From Colletotrichum lupini (lineage: Eukaryota; Ascomycota; Sordariomycetes; Glomerellales; Glomerellaceae), in the NCBI RefSeq assembly GCF_023278565.1, contig NC_064679.1, positions 1,922,001 through 1,986,000 on the forward strand: 64,000 nt of DNA, written 5' to 3'. This document shows positions 23,498-36,247 of the stretch, one piece after another; position 1 is the first letter of the stretch; each line of letters starts with the position of its first letter. The notes under the pieces were generated by a model. That model had not been told where the DNA came from. It was given only the letters and a program-made list of their open reading frames with translations, and did not search any database. Position numbers and translations under genes: made by a program.

Positions 23498-23620
23498 TTG
23501 GGCGTAGCAATGGGGTTCCTTGAGGAGGAAGATGCTGTTGCTATCAGGCACGCAAGGGATGAGCTGTTGAGGAGGCAGAGGGAGGAGTTTGGGGTTGTCA
23601 CTTCTTGCTGGTACCAGTGA

Positions 23621-24772
23621 GTTGATTGTGAAAGCACGGACGATTGCCTAGGGTGCTTGCTCACTTCGGTGTGGTGCAAAGCACGATCTGGTGTGTCCTC
23701 CTCTCCTCAATAGATCATATTTTTGGAGCTACGGGTAGCTAACGTCGAACCCTTGCTTCAGACTCAGAGAAAACACCAAATGAAAGAAGGAGATGAAGCC
23801 TTATTATGGCGGCCAGCAGCTGCAAGCACGCCGAAGAAGATACGGTCATCTTTGATTAAGGGCCCAGCTGGAGACTAGACTCTACGTTAGGAGATAGCGA
23901 CTGGCAGCTGCCATCTTCTTACAACGAGTCTTCGATGGCATTGAGATTCTACTTGTACATAGCTCTTGACACTTCTCAAGAAGTAAAGCTACCAATGAGA
24001 TGAAGTACAAGACAGCGTATAGTCCCCTCCTCCGACCCAGGTCCAGTTTCAAGTAATCAATAGCCAAGCTTGGAGTCGAGCAAGGCCGAACGGCTCCTCG
24101 TCGTTTGACGCTGGAGAAAAATCCATCAATTATCTGAAAGTCGCAAAGACAAGCTCTATCGGTACCCAGAAGGCTCGACGTCTGGAGTGCAGAGTTCTCG
24201 GGCCCGTTGCGGAATCGGCGGCTCCTCAGGTGCCCGAAATGAGGTGATGCGGGCCGGACCGTACGACTGTGGGCATGCATTCACCCGTACGTGAACCTTG
24301 CCAAAAATGACTTGCAGAAGCAGGAGAAAAAGCAAGTCTACTTAATACTCCATATACAGAGCCTCTTGGCAGACAATAAGAGATCGGTGGTCTGTCATGC
24401 GGCATGTGGAAGCCGCCTAACTGCGCAAGAATGAGCAAGTTTCCCGAACCCCTCACCACCTCACCAGTCAGTCTCCCCACGCCTAAAAGTCAAGTCGCCC
24501 CAGCACCGAAGTCGCCGTCCTCGGGATGTAAAAGACGAACCACCTCCCCGCCCCCAATATCGAGCAAGTTTGAGGCATTCAGTTCCCTTGTCATTGTCGT
24601 CGTCACCAGCGAAACGAGCTTCCTTTATCGAATAAGAGAGCCTGGGCCGTCGCTACGATGCCGCTTCTAGAAATCATGGCGTTCGTATCTGCGTCTGCGT
24701 ATTCGGTTCTGCTCTCCGAAGAGCCGATACCTTCTTATTCACAATACCTTGGTCATTAAGAATTTGTTAATC
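23621..24772. other. Gene-free interval
   Basis: Only short frames without supporting signals. A long pyrimidine/purine alternation but no repeat structure was noticed. Confidence 0.45.
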
Positions 24773-25532
24773 ATGAGCCAGAGACTGAGAGGATCGATCC
24801 ATCGTCCAGACCTGAGTGTGGTCTTGTTGTGTATCGAAGCTGTCGTCGTCTTCGCCGCTCTCGTGCTATTCGGCGTGGCGTACCCAGATCGCTTCCGCTC
24901 GCGACTCTGGAGGAACGGCGGTGAGCAAGGATGGTGTTCGAATCCCAGAATGCGGATATACTTCTATGCCAACCATGAAGAGCCACCCGAGATACCCTTG
25001 ATATGGAGCCAAAGGTGAGGTTCCGCATGCTTCCATCACTCTGCTGAAGCTTCAACGCTAATCCATCGCTTCATCCAGGTTGACGACTTCCGACATGGCC
25101 ACTGCGGTCCTCGGAGCGACGATATTCTTCGCCCGCCTAACGATGGCGGTCCTGCAATACGAAGCCCGATGGACGAACCTCGCGTACGACGCCTTCCTCG
25201 GCGTCCTATGGGCCTGCAGTGCCGCCGCGCAGAACGAACCCGATCTAAGCGATCCTCATCACTTCAGCGAGAGGCCGTGGTATCTCACCCGAAGCTGTGA
25301 CGAAGCGTGGCCAGAGAATCGGGGCTGGTGTATGATTGCGAAGTGGGAATATGCCTGGTCTATTTTTGCTGCGTTCTTTTACGTCGCGAGGGTCGTTGGA
25401 ACGTTGAGCTGGTCGTTATACGAGAAAGGAAGAAGAGATGGATTTAGCACTGGGTGCAAGGCGCTATCCCTATCAGAGTGCGATCCGTGGACTGAGGAGT
25501 GCGAGATCGCGTTGTACATGGATGATGCGTAG
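24773..25532 (+). CDS. Four-helix membrane protein, uncharacterised (MARVEL-like topology)
   Basis: Two exons (24773-25014 and 25079-25532), with a 64-nt intron from a GTGAGG donor to a TCCAG acceptor, give 231 residues. Four hydrophobic segments are visible: about 17-40 (VVLLCIEAVVVFAALVLFG), 86-106, 115-130 and 177-200. A Cys/Trp-rich loop sits between helices three and four. The short C-terminal tail is acidic and cysteine-containing (SECDPWTEECE). Length and topology resemble fungal MARVEL-type proteins, but no signature motif confirms this. Function unknown. Confidence 0.7.
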
Positions 25533-25845
25533 CAGTATGACTGGGTGTGATATGGATCTGGCGTCGTACATATTAACGACAGGTCAGCACAGACGGGATC
25601 GAGTGACACAACTATACGACAAGGGATTGCACCGCACGAGGAAGGCAAGGACTATCGATATCAACTTTGCATTGCGAATCTCTGCCTAACGACTATCGAC
25701 AATAGGGCTGAAGTGAGGGGGTGAGGGAGAAAGTTCCATTGCATCTGTTTGCATGCAACCATTCGAAGACCATGTGGTCAATCCGTCCAAACAACCCGTA
25801 GATCCACCCGTGAAGCATGGCGATCAGTCAAAGCTTCGAACATGC

Positions 25846-25997
25846 TTATTTGTTCTGTGGCAAGAGTGTCAGTAACATCATCTTGGTGGCTGATGGTGCG
25901 ATCAGTGTCCAGGAGGGGAACTTACGGGGCAACCGGCACAGGTGCAGTCCTTGCCGCAGTGGCAGGAGCCGGTGGAAGCGCATCCGCAGCCAGACAT
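25846..25997 (-). CDS. Copper-metallothionein-like peptide, 26 residues
   Basis: The ATG at 25997 opens a 24-codon exon (25926-25997) starting [15 protein letters not shown]. It is spliced by a 71-nt intron (GTAAGT donor, GCCACAG acceptor) to a last exon of only nine bases (25846-25854) encoding Asn-Lys-stop. The peptide has seven cysteines, six of them in three CxC pairs (CGC, CHC, CTC), the layout of fungal copper metallothioneins of about 25-27 residues such as the Neurospora one and Colletotrichum CAP proteins. It would bind Cu(I) in the cytosol and protect against copper, possibly also in infection structures. Without splicing the frame reads a further seven residues into the intron (VSSPPGH). 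Metallothionein identity is strong; the exact subtype is inference. Confidence 0.88.
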
Positions 25998-27984
25998 GTT
26001 GATAGTTGGTGGAGTCGTTTGAAGTGACTTGAAGGTGGTTCTGTTTGCCTTGATTGTGGACCGAAGTCGTTGAGTGTTTGAGTGTGCAGTGAAGTGGTGA
26101 TGGAGGTGGAAGAAGTCAAGGGCTGTGGGTGGCAAGTGATTTGGTGGTTTAAGTAATGGCGATGATTATCTAATGGCGACCTGGAGCATCATTGATGGAA
26201 AGGAAACAACCGGGCGAGATGGGAAGCAAGAGCGAGAGCACCTCCCGTCTGGCTCCTTCCTCACGGCTGGGGCCAGTCAAACAGACCACATGTTCTTCCC
26301 CCGAGCATAGAAGTCGCTAGTCAGCAGCAAGTTCCAGCCAGCAATGCTAGCTTTGACGCCGGCGGTAGAGGGAAGCTCCTCCGTCACCCCGCCTCCTGCC
26401 TTTCTGTATCTCTTACCTGGTGCCTGCCCAACAACGATTGGGAAAGAACGAAGAACCCGTCGGCTGAGTGGTTCGGAGGAAAGTGGCGAATGACGTGCAG
26501 CTGGTAAAGGTACTGAAGCAGGAGCTAAGATCGGTCTTGTCACAAGGCAAGACCCAACCTGCCACTCAATCAATGGCAGTTCTCAGTGCCTCCTTCCCGG
26601 ATCGAGACTACGCAAAGAAACCCCACTTTCCCACCGAGACAAGTGACGAACGGGCCCGGGCCCTCAGACCGGCGTGGGCCCGTCTGCTGGCTGCCAGTTT
26701 GGGGACAAACCCGCCATATGGCCAATCATACGGCTTTTATGCTGGCTTAGTTCACGAAGATACCGGAGTACATTCTGCGGGGGAGGGGAACAATGGCTTG
26801 ACGGCCATCTTTGAGACTATGATTCTCCTCGATCGCGGGCCGAAGACCAGGGTCTTCCCTTGGAATCGATAACCTTATGATTTACGAATTAACCGCTGAT
26901 TGGCAAGATCACCTTGCTCATTCAATTTTGCGTTTCACCAGTGGGCGAGAAATGTCTAACTGAAGACATCAGAATGCAGAATCTGCGAGAAAAAGACCTG
27001 GTCCATCGGGAAGATGATGTCGCCGCAGCCACACTTCTGAACATTGGCTAGCTACTAGCCGTTGCATGTTGGCAAGCTATCTATAGCCGCTCATGTGTTC
27101 TAGCTGTTCTACTTGGACCGATGTGTAGCGAGTCGGGAGAGTGGGCATCGCAAGGGACCGTTCACGGCGCCGTGCATCATGCATGTGCGTCATCAGACGT
27201 GTTGGCGCACGAGTCCGGCGCGTGCCTTTCTCTCAACTTCTCCAACCGCTGAAATGCAGCAACGTTACCGCTGGCTCGTCGCCGACGGAATCCGCTTTGA
27301 CACTTCTTCCACTGGTTCCACGTATGACTCGATAACGCATCCCGGTGGGCATACATCCGGGACTAGCAGATCTCAGCTCATCAGAACCCGACGTCTTGGT
27401 GCTGGTTCGGTGCCGGGTCCGAGATCGTCGTACCCCAACTGGGCGTTTCATTTCCTGTACCCAATCCAGGAGATGGCTGGCATGTGCCGAGGTTTTCCGC
27501 CGGCTTTCAGGTCTGGCATGCCCATTGTTACGAGGATCCATGACCAGGCCTCGGAATCGGTATACATCCGCATCGTGAACATCCCTGTGCCGCCTCCGCT
27601 AGTCTATCTGAGGCACACGACAATGGCATGCAAAATGAGAGTTTGCAGCTTGCGTGCCGTTGAATTCCCTGGGCCTCAGTTGCTCCCGGTAGGAATCTTA
27701 CACACAATCAGGCAGTTGGGAGATGAAAATTTACCTTATGGATAAAGTGGTTCCCGGGCGGATGAGTCTTGCTAGAGAAAATGCAACTCTCTTGACTATG
27801 ATGACGACCAAACGGAATGAAGAGGAGCTATTGAAGAAGTATGCGTCCCTAGGCCTCAATGAGAAATCATCAACTGGAGACATCGGGAAATATCTCTCCT
27901 GTGCATAACATTTTTCAATGTTGTTAAACACTATATATGATTCCTACGCCAATTCCTCAAAGAAGAAGTGCCCTGCCATGTTTG
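25998..27984. other. Intergenic region with weak open frames
   Basis: Plus-strand frames at 26468-26872, 27113-27745 and 27723-27908 are open but have no motif, signal peptide or splice support and read like chance frames. I do not call genes here. Confidence 0.45.
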
Positions 27985-29602
27985 TTATGACTTCGATGAA
28001 CCCACTGGCCCAAACCTATCATTCTCGCTGTACTTGACACTAAAGTCCCTCGTGCAGACAATCCCTCTTCCATGCTCTTTCTGTAGTATAATCTCCTCGC
28101 TGTTCGTATCGGAAGGCAAAGCACCAGCATACATAGCTTCAGCGGAACATCGGCCTTCCATAGCGATCGGCGAGCGCACCACGTCAGCTCTGGCACCTGT
28201 GCCAGAAACATACCTTTCAGTTACACTGAACTCGTCCTTGGTATGCATCTCGAACTCGTCATGTAAACTGCGATCCAGCGGGATCCTGCTGGTCCTCCTG
28301 TTACCGCTCGCGTAGGGGGTGTTGCGAGAGGCACCGCCGCCAAGGGGCGTCTGACCACTTCGGCCGTAGCGTTCGTTGCTAGGATAGTAGTCGACTGAGC
28401 TGTTGATCTTCAAGAGGCGACCGAATAGAGGTTTGAGGTAAGAGGCGCAAGCTGCGATGATACCGATGTTGAGTTGAAGACTAGCTCGCATTAAGACTAA
28501 TTAGGATGTGCACTTTCACTAACGCCTACACGTTTCATTGTGAAAGTAGTTTACTGCATGAAAGTAGACTCACTTTTGCCAGAAATGAACCCAATAGTCG
28601 AATATGGCATCTGGACTGCCACCTGTGGTCAACATGAATACAGCCTTGAGGATGCCCATGATGACTGCACTGGATTGAGAATCATGTCAGCGCATTCGCG
28701 AATCGAGAAGGATATCAGGACATGATTAAGACTTACAAATAACCAAGATTAAGGATGCCTATCACATAAAGTCTGACGCGGAATCTCATCTTCAAATGCC
28801 AGATGATGGGAATCGGTAGCGCTCCCAAGCAAATGTCGGTAAATATGTTACAGGCTGACCAAAAGGTTTGTCAGAAATCGTGACGGCCCGGCACGCAGGC
28901 TGACTTACAGATATTCCAGTACGTCAGTTTAATAAACAGATTGAAGTCGTGACACCTTGGATCGAAGGGGTTCATCCACTGAAACTCCCACCAGCCCGAA
29001 TATGGCGTGCAGTAAACGAACAACCAAGCAATTGCTTGAATCGAGTAAGCAATGACAAAACCTACAGACTTTAGCCATCGAATTCTTGGATCTGAGGCGA
29101 CAACTTCGTATTCATACATACCAATTACGGCGTAAAGCGACCATCGGTACCATTGAAGGTCCCTCTTTAGTCGAAGTAGACTTATTGCCATCGATATCCT
29201 CAACAGTCCCATCGCGACGCCATCTGATAGAACCGTCTTCCAGAAAGATATCTGCTCGAATTCGATTCTGTCGTTTGTCGGGATTGTCGAACCATGACGA
29301 CCGAGACCATAAGGTATTTGAAGGACTAGGCAGACCCAAGAGGCAAGGGCGAGTATCTAAATCGTGCTGAAGTCAATAACCTCTTTTTGACCTTCAACAA
29401 CGGACAAACTGATATAAGAGTACGGACTTACGGCGGCAGCCACTATGAGGGCATCTTCGGCTCCAAAGGCCCTGAGGATTACCACGCGAGCATAAACACG
29501 CAGCGAGACGAATGCCAGAGCAATGAAGTGGAAAGCGCCAACGACGCCGACGATCCGCCCTGCATTGTTAGCATTGACGTATTCTGGAGGAAGGCCATCC
29601 AT
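27985..29602 (-). CDS. SAT4/PTH11-like integral membrane protein (rhodopsin-like fold)
   Basis: Six exons (29432-29602, 29122-29356, 28909-29061, 28737-28854, 28574-28669, 27985-28480) join in frame to 422 residues. Introns are 75, 60, 54, 67 and 93 nt. The text fits the fungal rhodopsin-domain family (DUF3328-independent, 'SAT4'): an early GRIVGVVGAFHFIALAFVSL helix, a conserved Gly-Ala-Glu-Asp segment before helix two, CTPYSGWWEF before helix four, NIFTDICLGALPIPIIWHL in helix five, and NIGIIAACASYLKPLF at helix seven, then a roughly 150-residue hydrophilic tail. Relatives include PTH11-type receptor-like proteins acting in surface sensing, but many family members are of unknown role. The last acceptor was set at 28481 because the earlier TTAG brings a stop. 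Confidence 0.85.
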
Positions 29603-31019
29603 CGTTACTTCATGATTGTGAATATGGAGAGGGTAGAAAGAGAGCAGTAGCGACGATGAGGGCAACGTAGACTTATGGATAAGGCCACCCTCTTTTCTCG
29701 CGGTTCATGATCACTGAGAATCCTACGGAGAGTATCAACACTTTGATGCTTATTCTTACGGCTACAAGTGTTAGGGAACCCACGCACTCTTGGCCTCGGC
29801 TTGGCCCCACGACTTTCCGGTCCTGGCTTCATGCATACTTCTTCGACGCTTCTGGTTTTAGGCTCAAGGGGGCAAGAAGAAATTTGCACCTTGCAGCGTG
29901 TCACAACTTGTCACAACTCGAACCTCACTAGGAGTTAGCCGTTATTTGATAATTTCTCAGCTTGTGGTAACATTGAAGACGTACCGCACATGCCACAGTA
30001 GCCCAAAATGACAGACGTCGTATTTCTTGCGAGACTATTGCTCGATGCGTAGATGCCTTCCTCCGAGGGATCCACTACCCTGTTGGTGACTCCTTCTCAA
30101 CGTGCAATCTTGAAGAATCTGCATTGGTGTGGCACAGGGGAGAAGAGGGGTTGAACATGCCGGGAATTCCGGGCAGCGCGTTGCCACATGGGCTACATAT
30201 GCCAAGAACAAGCATAAAACGGTGAGAGTATAGGGCATCGAGTGACATTTCAGACTGTCAACTCCTCGAACACAAGAGTCGTAACACGAGAACTCTTGTA
30301 GCACAGCACAGCTGTTTAGTTCTTCAAGTGGAACAGACGATCCGGCCCAGCCCGATCTTACCACGGACCGTACGCACGGCCTAAACAGACCCATATGACA
30401 GGAAGATGTGGGATATCAGGTCGTTTCTCAACGTGAATCACGCTTCCCGCAGCAGCAATGAACGAACCACAATTCAATATCCAGCATTCAAGCCAATCTC
30501 CCCGTTACTATTTCCAGACAAAGTCGTGGTGATTCGGAAGCGTGCCGGCAACGCCACAACCGGCCTTCGTTCTTCGTCTGTCAACATTGACAAGGAATTT
30601 CGCAAAACCGCGCAGAATTCGAATGCATGGGCTTGCTCGGATGATCGAGGCCATCAGCCCGGGTGGGACTTATGGATACTGCTGGCGCCGCGCCCCTGCA
30701 TTTCAACCCCGGCCACTATCCACCCAGCCTGTTGGTTGATGGTCCAACTTATTTGGACGGCCGGGCTCGGAGCCCCGGTCTCTAAAGCGGAGCATTGTAC
30801 GGCAGACTGCAAGAGGCACTCCGCCAAAACCGTTCTTTCCAATAGACCTACGGCCACCGTAAATTTTAGGCATCAATAGCGCGACTTTCTCGTACGTATA
30901 AATGAATATTATGATAAATCCCATATATTATTGTAAGGAATTGCTTGCGACCGTAGGCAGCAGTGGTCACGTGAGGGCGGTTGTGCTGCCTAGCGAAAGT
31001 GGGGCAGCTGGGGAGCATA
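29603..31019. other. Intergenic region, left flank of the second RIP block
   Basis: No reliable gene. An open frame at 30406-30879 is not supported. The left copy of a 35-bp inverted repeat lies at 30796-30830, and normal base composition ends at about 31015. Confidence 0.45.
30796..30830 (+). repeat. 35-bp inverted repeat, left copy
   Basis: Starts TGTACGGCAGACTGCAAGAG and continues to CCGCCAAAAC. The exact reverse complement stands at 35692-35726. Similarity stops abruptly on both sides, apart from a short ACCGTAAA-type motif further in. It surrounds the RIP block at a distance of about 190 bp on the left and 80 bp on the right. Confidence 0.85.
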
Positions 31020-34000
31020 TCCTCCTTACTAATTTCTATTACTAATCAATTTCCCTTTCCTCTTAACTAACCTAATATTCCTTAAGTAAGGTAAGTAATC
31101 TGCCTACGCCCCTATAGTTACTTATCAGCGATTATATTTCGCCTTATTACACTTTATGCCCTTTTCTACTTTACTTTTATTACTATTACCTAATTATATA
31201 CGTAACTATAAGTATAATATTCGCGATTTGCTAATTAGAAATATTAATTAGGTATAATTAGGTAATTTTATGCGCAATTGCTAGTGTAATTTTTATTAAT
31301 TAGTAATTATACTTCTTCTTAGGCTAATGTACGCGCAATTGTAAGTATAATTACGCGTATATACCTATTTATAATTTAATTCTTTTCATTTACTTTTTTC
31401 TTTAGTATTAACTATTTACGTATATATACTAATAATTTCGTATAGGACACTCCTTTTCTTAATAATCGCGTACGCCGTATAATACTTATAATAAGCGCTT
31501 AATATAGCGTTCTAGCCCGTATCGAGGGTATATAGCTCCCGACGGTCCCTATATACTAACTTACGTAGTACCCTAACGACCTTACGTCCTATAAAATAAC
31601 CTCTTACCTCCTTATTAATACGTATACCTCTATATAATAGCTTCCTTATTATACAGATTCTTACGTTATTTATAAGCTCTTTATCTTCCCTTTTAAAGAC
31701 TTTCTACTAGATCTGTAACCTTAGTATTATATAGGTTAGTATATACTACCTTATACTATCTAATATTACTATACTAACCCGTATAATCTAGCCCTAGCGT
31801 TAGATTAAGCTTAACCCTAAGATTACTAAGAATAGCCGTTATGTACCCCTAGATATCGCCGTAACTCGTACTTAGGCTACTGATACTATCTAGATAACTA
31901 TATATAGCGACGCTAAGATTAGTGCCGAGTCGTACGCCTATTATAAGGCCGGTAAAGGCATTTTTGCTAATTACGTTACCTTTATAAGCAAGGGCTGCTC
32001 TAGTTATAACTATATATTTACTATATATAAGTATACGCTCGTTACGCCTCCCGTTATTACTCGTACGTTACCCTATACTACCTTATATCTATTTATAGTT
32101 TACTAATAGTTCGTACTAACTCGTAATACGCTTACTAAAGTCGTTAAGCGCGGTCGTAACTATAAGGGCCGTAATAAAGTCCGTATCGGCGCTCTATTTA
32201 AGTCTTTAAGTACTATCCTTACTATATACCTCTATATAATAGCAAAAGCCCTTAAATAAGTAGCTAAGTAGGCTAAAGATAACGAAGAGGGTATATATAA
32301 TAGTATATAGGATTATAAGGAGCGTTATTAACTTATATAAACTCCGAGTAAGGAGTAATTAATTCGATATTTTTATACGGTATAGCATAGGAGTTTATAT
32401 AAGTATATATTAGGATATAGTACGGTTAGGCTTAATACCCGGGCAGTAAGGCCCCTATAGAGTCATAGGGCACTTACTAGCTATAAGCTAGAGTATACGC
32501 GCTTAGTTTAGCCCGTAAGAGGCCGTAACTAACCGTACAAAGGCTCCCCCTAAAGTTTAACGTTTCTAATAAAATTATAAGAACTTTTATTTATTATATA
32601 TTATTATTATATACTTTTCTATCCTTTTTAGCGTTATAGATCCCCGTAAGCGTCTATATTTCTATATATATACTTATAAGACTTTATAAGCAAAAGGATA
32701 CCCCTATATATCGCTATAATTATATATAAATATTTACCCCTTATTTGAAATTTCTTTCTTAGTTTTTTACTTTACATATTACTATTTTCTTAGAATAGTA
32801 CGACCGCGTATTAATCTTTTATTATATCGAACGATAATTATTATAAAGTTAGAGAGTAATTGGACTTATAATATAATTATTATATATATCTTTATAGTTT
32901 CTAATACTAGAATTATAAAGCGAACTTTCGAACGTTAACTTGCGAAATAGGACTTACGATAAGAAGAGCGTACGGTCTTTTCTAAGGATCTATTAATTCG
33001 TATTTAAGAATTATTCTTCTAACAATGCTTAAACAATAAAGATATCCTTTTTTAACTCTAGTCTAAAGGATTTATAATTACGGCTATAGGATTATTAATA
33101 CTTCGTTAACAGAATTAGCTTTAGTAACGATAAATACTAAAACAGCTCGTAATTATATAATAACGATTAGAAAAGTTCTTTTTTAGTATACTAGAGGTTA
33201 CTCGCTATACTAAAGGGTACGGTAGAGAGTATTTTTATATATAGGTTCGCTAATAAGCTCATATTATTAGCCGAGATAAACTATACCTTATATATTGCAA
33301 AACCTTTTTATAATAAGTTTAAGATCGGTTAAGTAAGATAAGGTACCGTTATAAAGGGTTTACGACTCCTAGACTAAATTATATTCAGTCTTTAGATACG
33401 TACGATAAGCTTCTACTATTTAGATTTAAGATCTATACTAGTATTAATACTTATTCGTAGTTTATTATATAGTTCTATATAGGGGTTTCTGCCTATACGT
33501 CCCGGAATGTACTTATATAATATCTTACTATTATTTAATAACGGGGATTTATGCTATTACAAATTCGTTTAAACCGAGGGAAAGAAACCGTTCTTACGTT
33601 TAGTATTTATTACTACCTTTTATAACACCGTTTAATAGTAAAAAGTCTAATTATATTCCATAATTACTAGATCTTTAGCAAAAGTATCCATAACGTTAAG
33701 ATTAAGAGTTAGTAGAATCGTCTTTATTAAAGTAGATTAGCATATTAGCGGGTAAGTAATATATATCTTAGTATATATAAGTATACTTACGTTCATAAGA
33801 ATACTTCTAACTACTTGAGTTCTAAGGGCTATTCTATATAGATATACTCTCTAACCAGATTGCACTTCTATTTACGTATATACTACTAATTCGTTCTAAT
33901 TTTATTAACTTTGTATAAATTTAGAACTCTTATCGAATTCGTCGTTAAAAAGGTCGCCCTCACGTTATTTCTAGTTAGCTATAGTAACTATACTATTAAC

Positions 34001-35610
34001 CTACGTTACGAACCGTATAAGACTTTATATGGCTAATTAACTAAGACTAAGTTTAATAACTATTAAACGCTATTTAAAATAGTAATAATCTAGACGCATA
34101 TCTTCCTTAAGCTACCTTATAGATTTGTACTTTAATTATTAAGGGCTCCCTAACTATATTAGCTAAAAGTACGAAGTTTAGCGAGGCTAATTATCCTTAT
34201 TTTAAAGCGTATTAATATCTTCGTATTTGTCTAAAGTAGTATATACGTAATAAGCTCTAACTAGAAGTTACTTTACTTAGTAAACCATAGGGCGGTATTA
34301 TATAAGTTAAGTAGAAATTAGAAGACTTTAGAATTAATCTTAGAGTATTAAATAGCTTTGTAATTACGAGCGATACTAAGGACGAAGAGGAATTATAAAT
34401 ATAATTATAGTTTACTTTAAACTATTTACTAACGAGAATGCTCGTTTCTATCCTTATAGTATACTAGGTTATTTATTATCGTAAACTTTATCTTCTTATC
34501 GAACTACTATAATCTCGTCTTTCCTATCGTTTTTATCCTTTTTAACCTTTTTCTTAGCCTTTACCTCCTTCTTAACGATCTTCTTTTCTTACTTAACTAA
34601 CAATTCTTCCTTAATCTTTATCGTTAGTTTAATACTAATACCTATTAAAAGCCGTGTTTTCGGAACATTTTTATACGTTATTTTACCTAAAGTTTTAGTT
34701 ATAATTAGCTTTATACGACCTTTTCCCTTCTTTACTAACTAAGGTTTAATAACTAGCGACTTAATTCTAATTTAAAAAACAATAGAAAGTTAATAATTAT
34801 CTTTTTCGTATAAGATCGCAGCTTTAAAGAGGAATCTCTCTAAACTTATAGCTTCGTACGCTACTTTATAATACTCTAAGATATCGCAAGGATTCTTTAT
34901 ATTAATTAGAAATGCTATCTACTTTATTAAAAGAATTTACTAGTTTATTATAAAATATAAAATAATAGATCGCATTATATCTTAATATAAAATAAACGTC
35001 GAGAAGCGATTAAACTAAACTTTCCTAATAAACTTCTTAATAACTTAGACGTTAGTATAAGTCGTTACTTAGAAACCGTTAAGTTCGTTCTTAAAAAAGA
35101 ATGCGTTATATAATATAATAAAGATATTAATTATTAGTAATTACTTTAGCTCCTTTTTTATTTACTAAATACTTCGTTCCCGCTCCTTTAAGCCTATAAA
35201 AAGAGATTTTATTAATATCGAGGCTTATACGTTTATACGTTCTTATTATACGAAAAGGGCAGAGCCTATACGAGTATTATTATCGATTAGTCGTTTCGGA
35301 ATAGCTTTACGAGGAGGTATTATAAAGTCGATTAGTTCGGTAACGTCTTATATAGAGACTAGAAGTTATTATAGATCTATATTATAATATTTATAAGCGA
35401 GCTATTAGTTTAATAACTTAAATAAAGAGTGATTTTTATTTATAAGAGGGTAAAAAGTAGTAGTTACTTTGATAATAAAGTTATAAGGAAAAGAAAAACT
35501 TTTACGTCGGGGTACAATATTGCGCAATTTTATATACCGCCGTACGGTTTAATATATTACGAAATTAAAGTATCTCTTAAGCTATAAATCTCTATAACCC
35601 CTATTTATAG
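31020..35610. mobile_element. Second RIP-degraded repeat block, superfamily unassigned
   Basis: About 4.6 kb with the same TpA excess, CpA/TpG loss and absence of reading frames as the first block. A lysine-rich segment can be read on the minus strand around 34500-34600, and a plus-strand coding-like relic around 31900-32350, but no domain could be named. No LTR or clear terminal repeat was identified at its edges. A CAGTG start near 30961 recalls hAT elements but lacks an 8-bp duplication. It may be a DNA transposon, a LINE or several fragments. Confidence 0.6.
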
Positions 35611-35691
35611 GTTACTACACTAGTCTAGACCCTATCCTGGGTAGTGGGGTGACCGTAAAATACGATTTCTGCTTTGACATATGAAAAAAGT

Positions 35692-35726
35692 GTTTTGGCG
35701 GAGTGCCTCTTGCAGTCTGCCGTACA
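35692..35726 (-). repeat. 35-bp inverted repeat, right copy
   Basis: Exact reverse complement of 30796-30830. The flanking bases outside the two copies do not form a target duplication, so these are not simple terminal repeats of one transposon. Confidence 0.85.
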
Positions 35727-36247
35727 TTGTGCCCTAAAATCCTGGTTCGAAAGTCCCTCAAGGTGTAGTATTATCACACCATCTTCGAAAGATGCCTGTA
35801 TTCTCTCGCTGTTGAACTTGTTGGTTCGACGAAATCGACGTGACATCCAACAAAGTTTCACGATTTAGCTCACCCGTCTAGGATCCATCAGTCACAATGC
35901 AATTTCCGGCATGCAGCGGCCGTTGGTCCAATGCGGGGTGAAGACTCCATGTCGGCGAGAACGGCTGGCGGCCAAGACGATCGATTCCACCAACCGAGAT
36001 ATGCATACTTATTTGGGAAAGTCAAGTACGTAGGCTATGCAGACGTAGTCTTCAACCTTCGGGAATTGATGTTGTGCTACTTTGCGGGCATTCGACAACT
36101 CGATTTAAAATCTCCCGTGATTCTGCAGACTCGCCGTAGACGTGCGTCTCGTTATCAATCGCTTTACCACACCAGAAGCACTGCCGCATTCCAAAAGATC
36201 ACGTGTTGGTGAGAACTCTCTGAACTATCCACGCTTTCTAAGTCGAC
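35727..36247. other. Intergenic region upstream of the flavoprotein gene
   Basis: No gene or distinctive site seen; presumably the promoter of the downstream gene. Confidence 0.45.

Noticed and set aside
27113..27745. 210-codon plus-strand open frame
   Set aside because: No recognisable domain, poor codon pattern, and no start context; not supported as a gene.
30406..30879. 157-codon plus-strand open frame
   Set aside because: No motif or signal peptide, and its end is only the 35-bp inverted repeat read through. The same repeat gives a similar text at 35692-35726, which is nucleotide identity, not gene conservation.
30961..35610. hAT transposon for the second RIP block
   Set aside because: CAGTG at 30961 and a possible mutated CACTA near 35605 are suggestive, but no 8-bp target duplication or matching terminal repeats were found.
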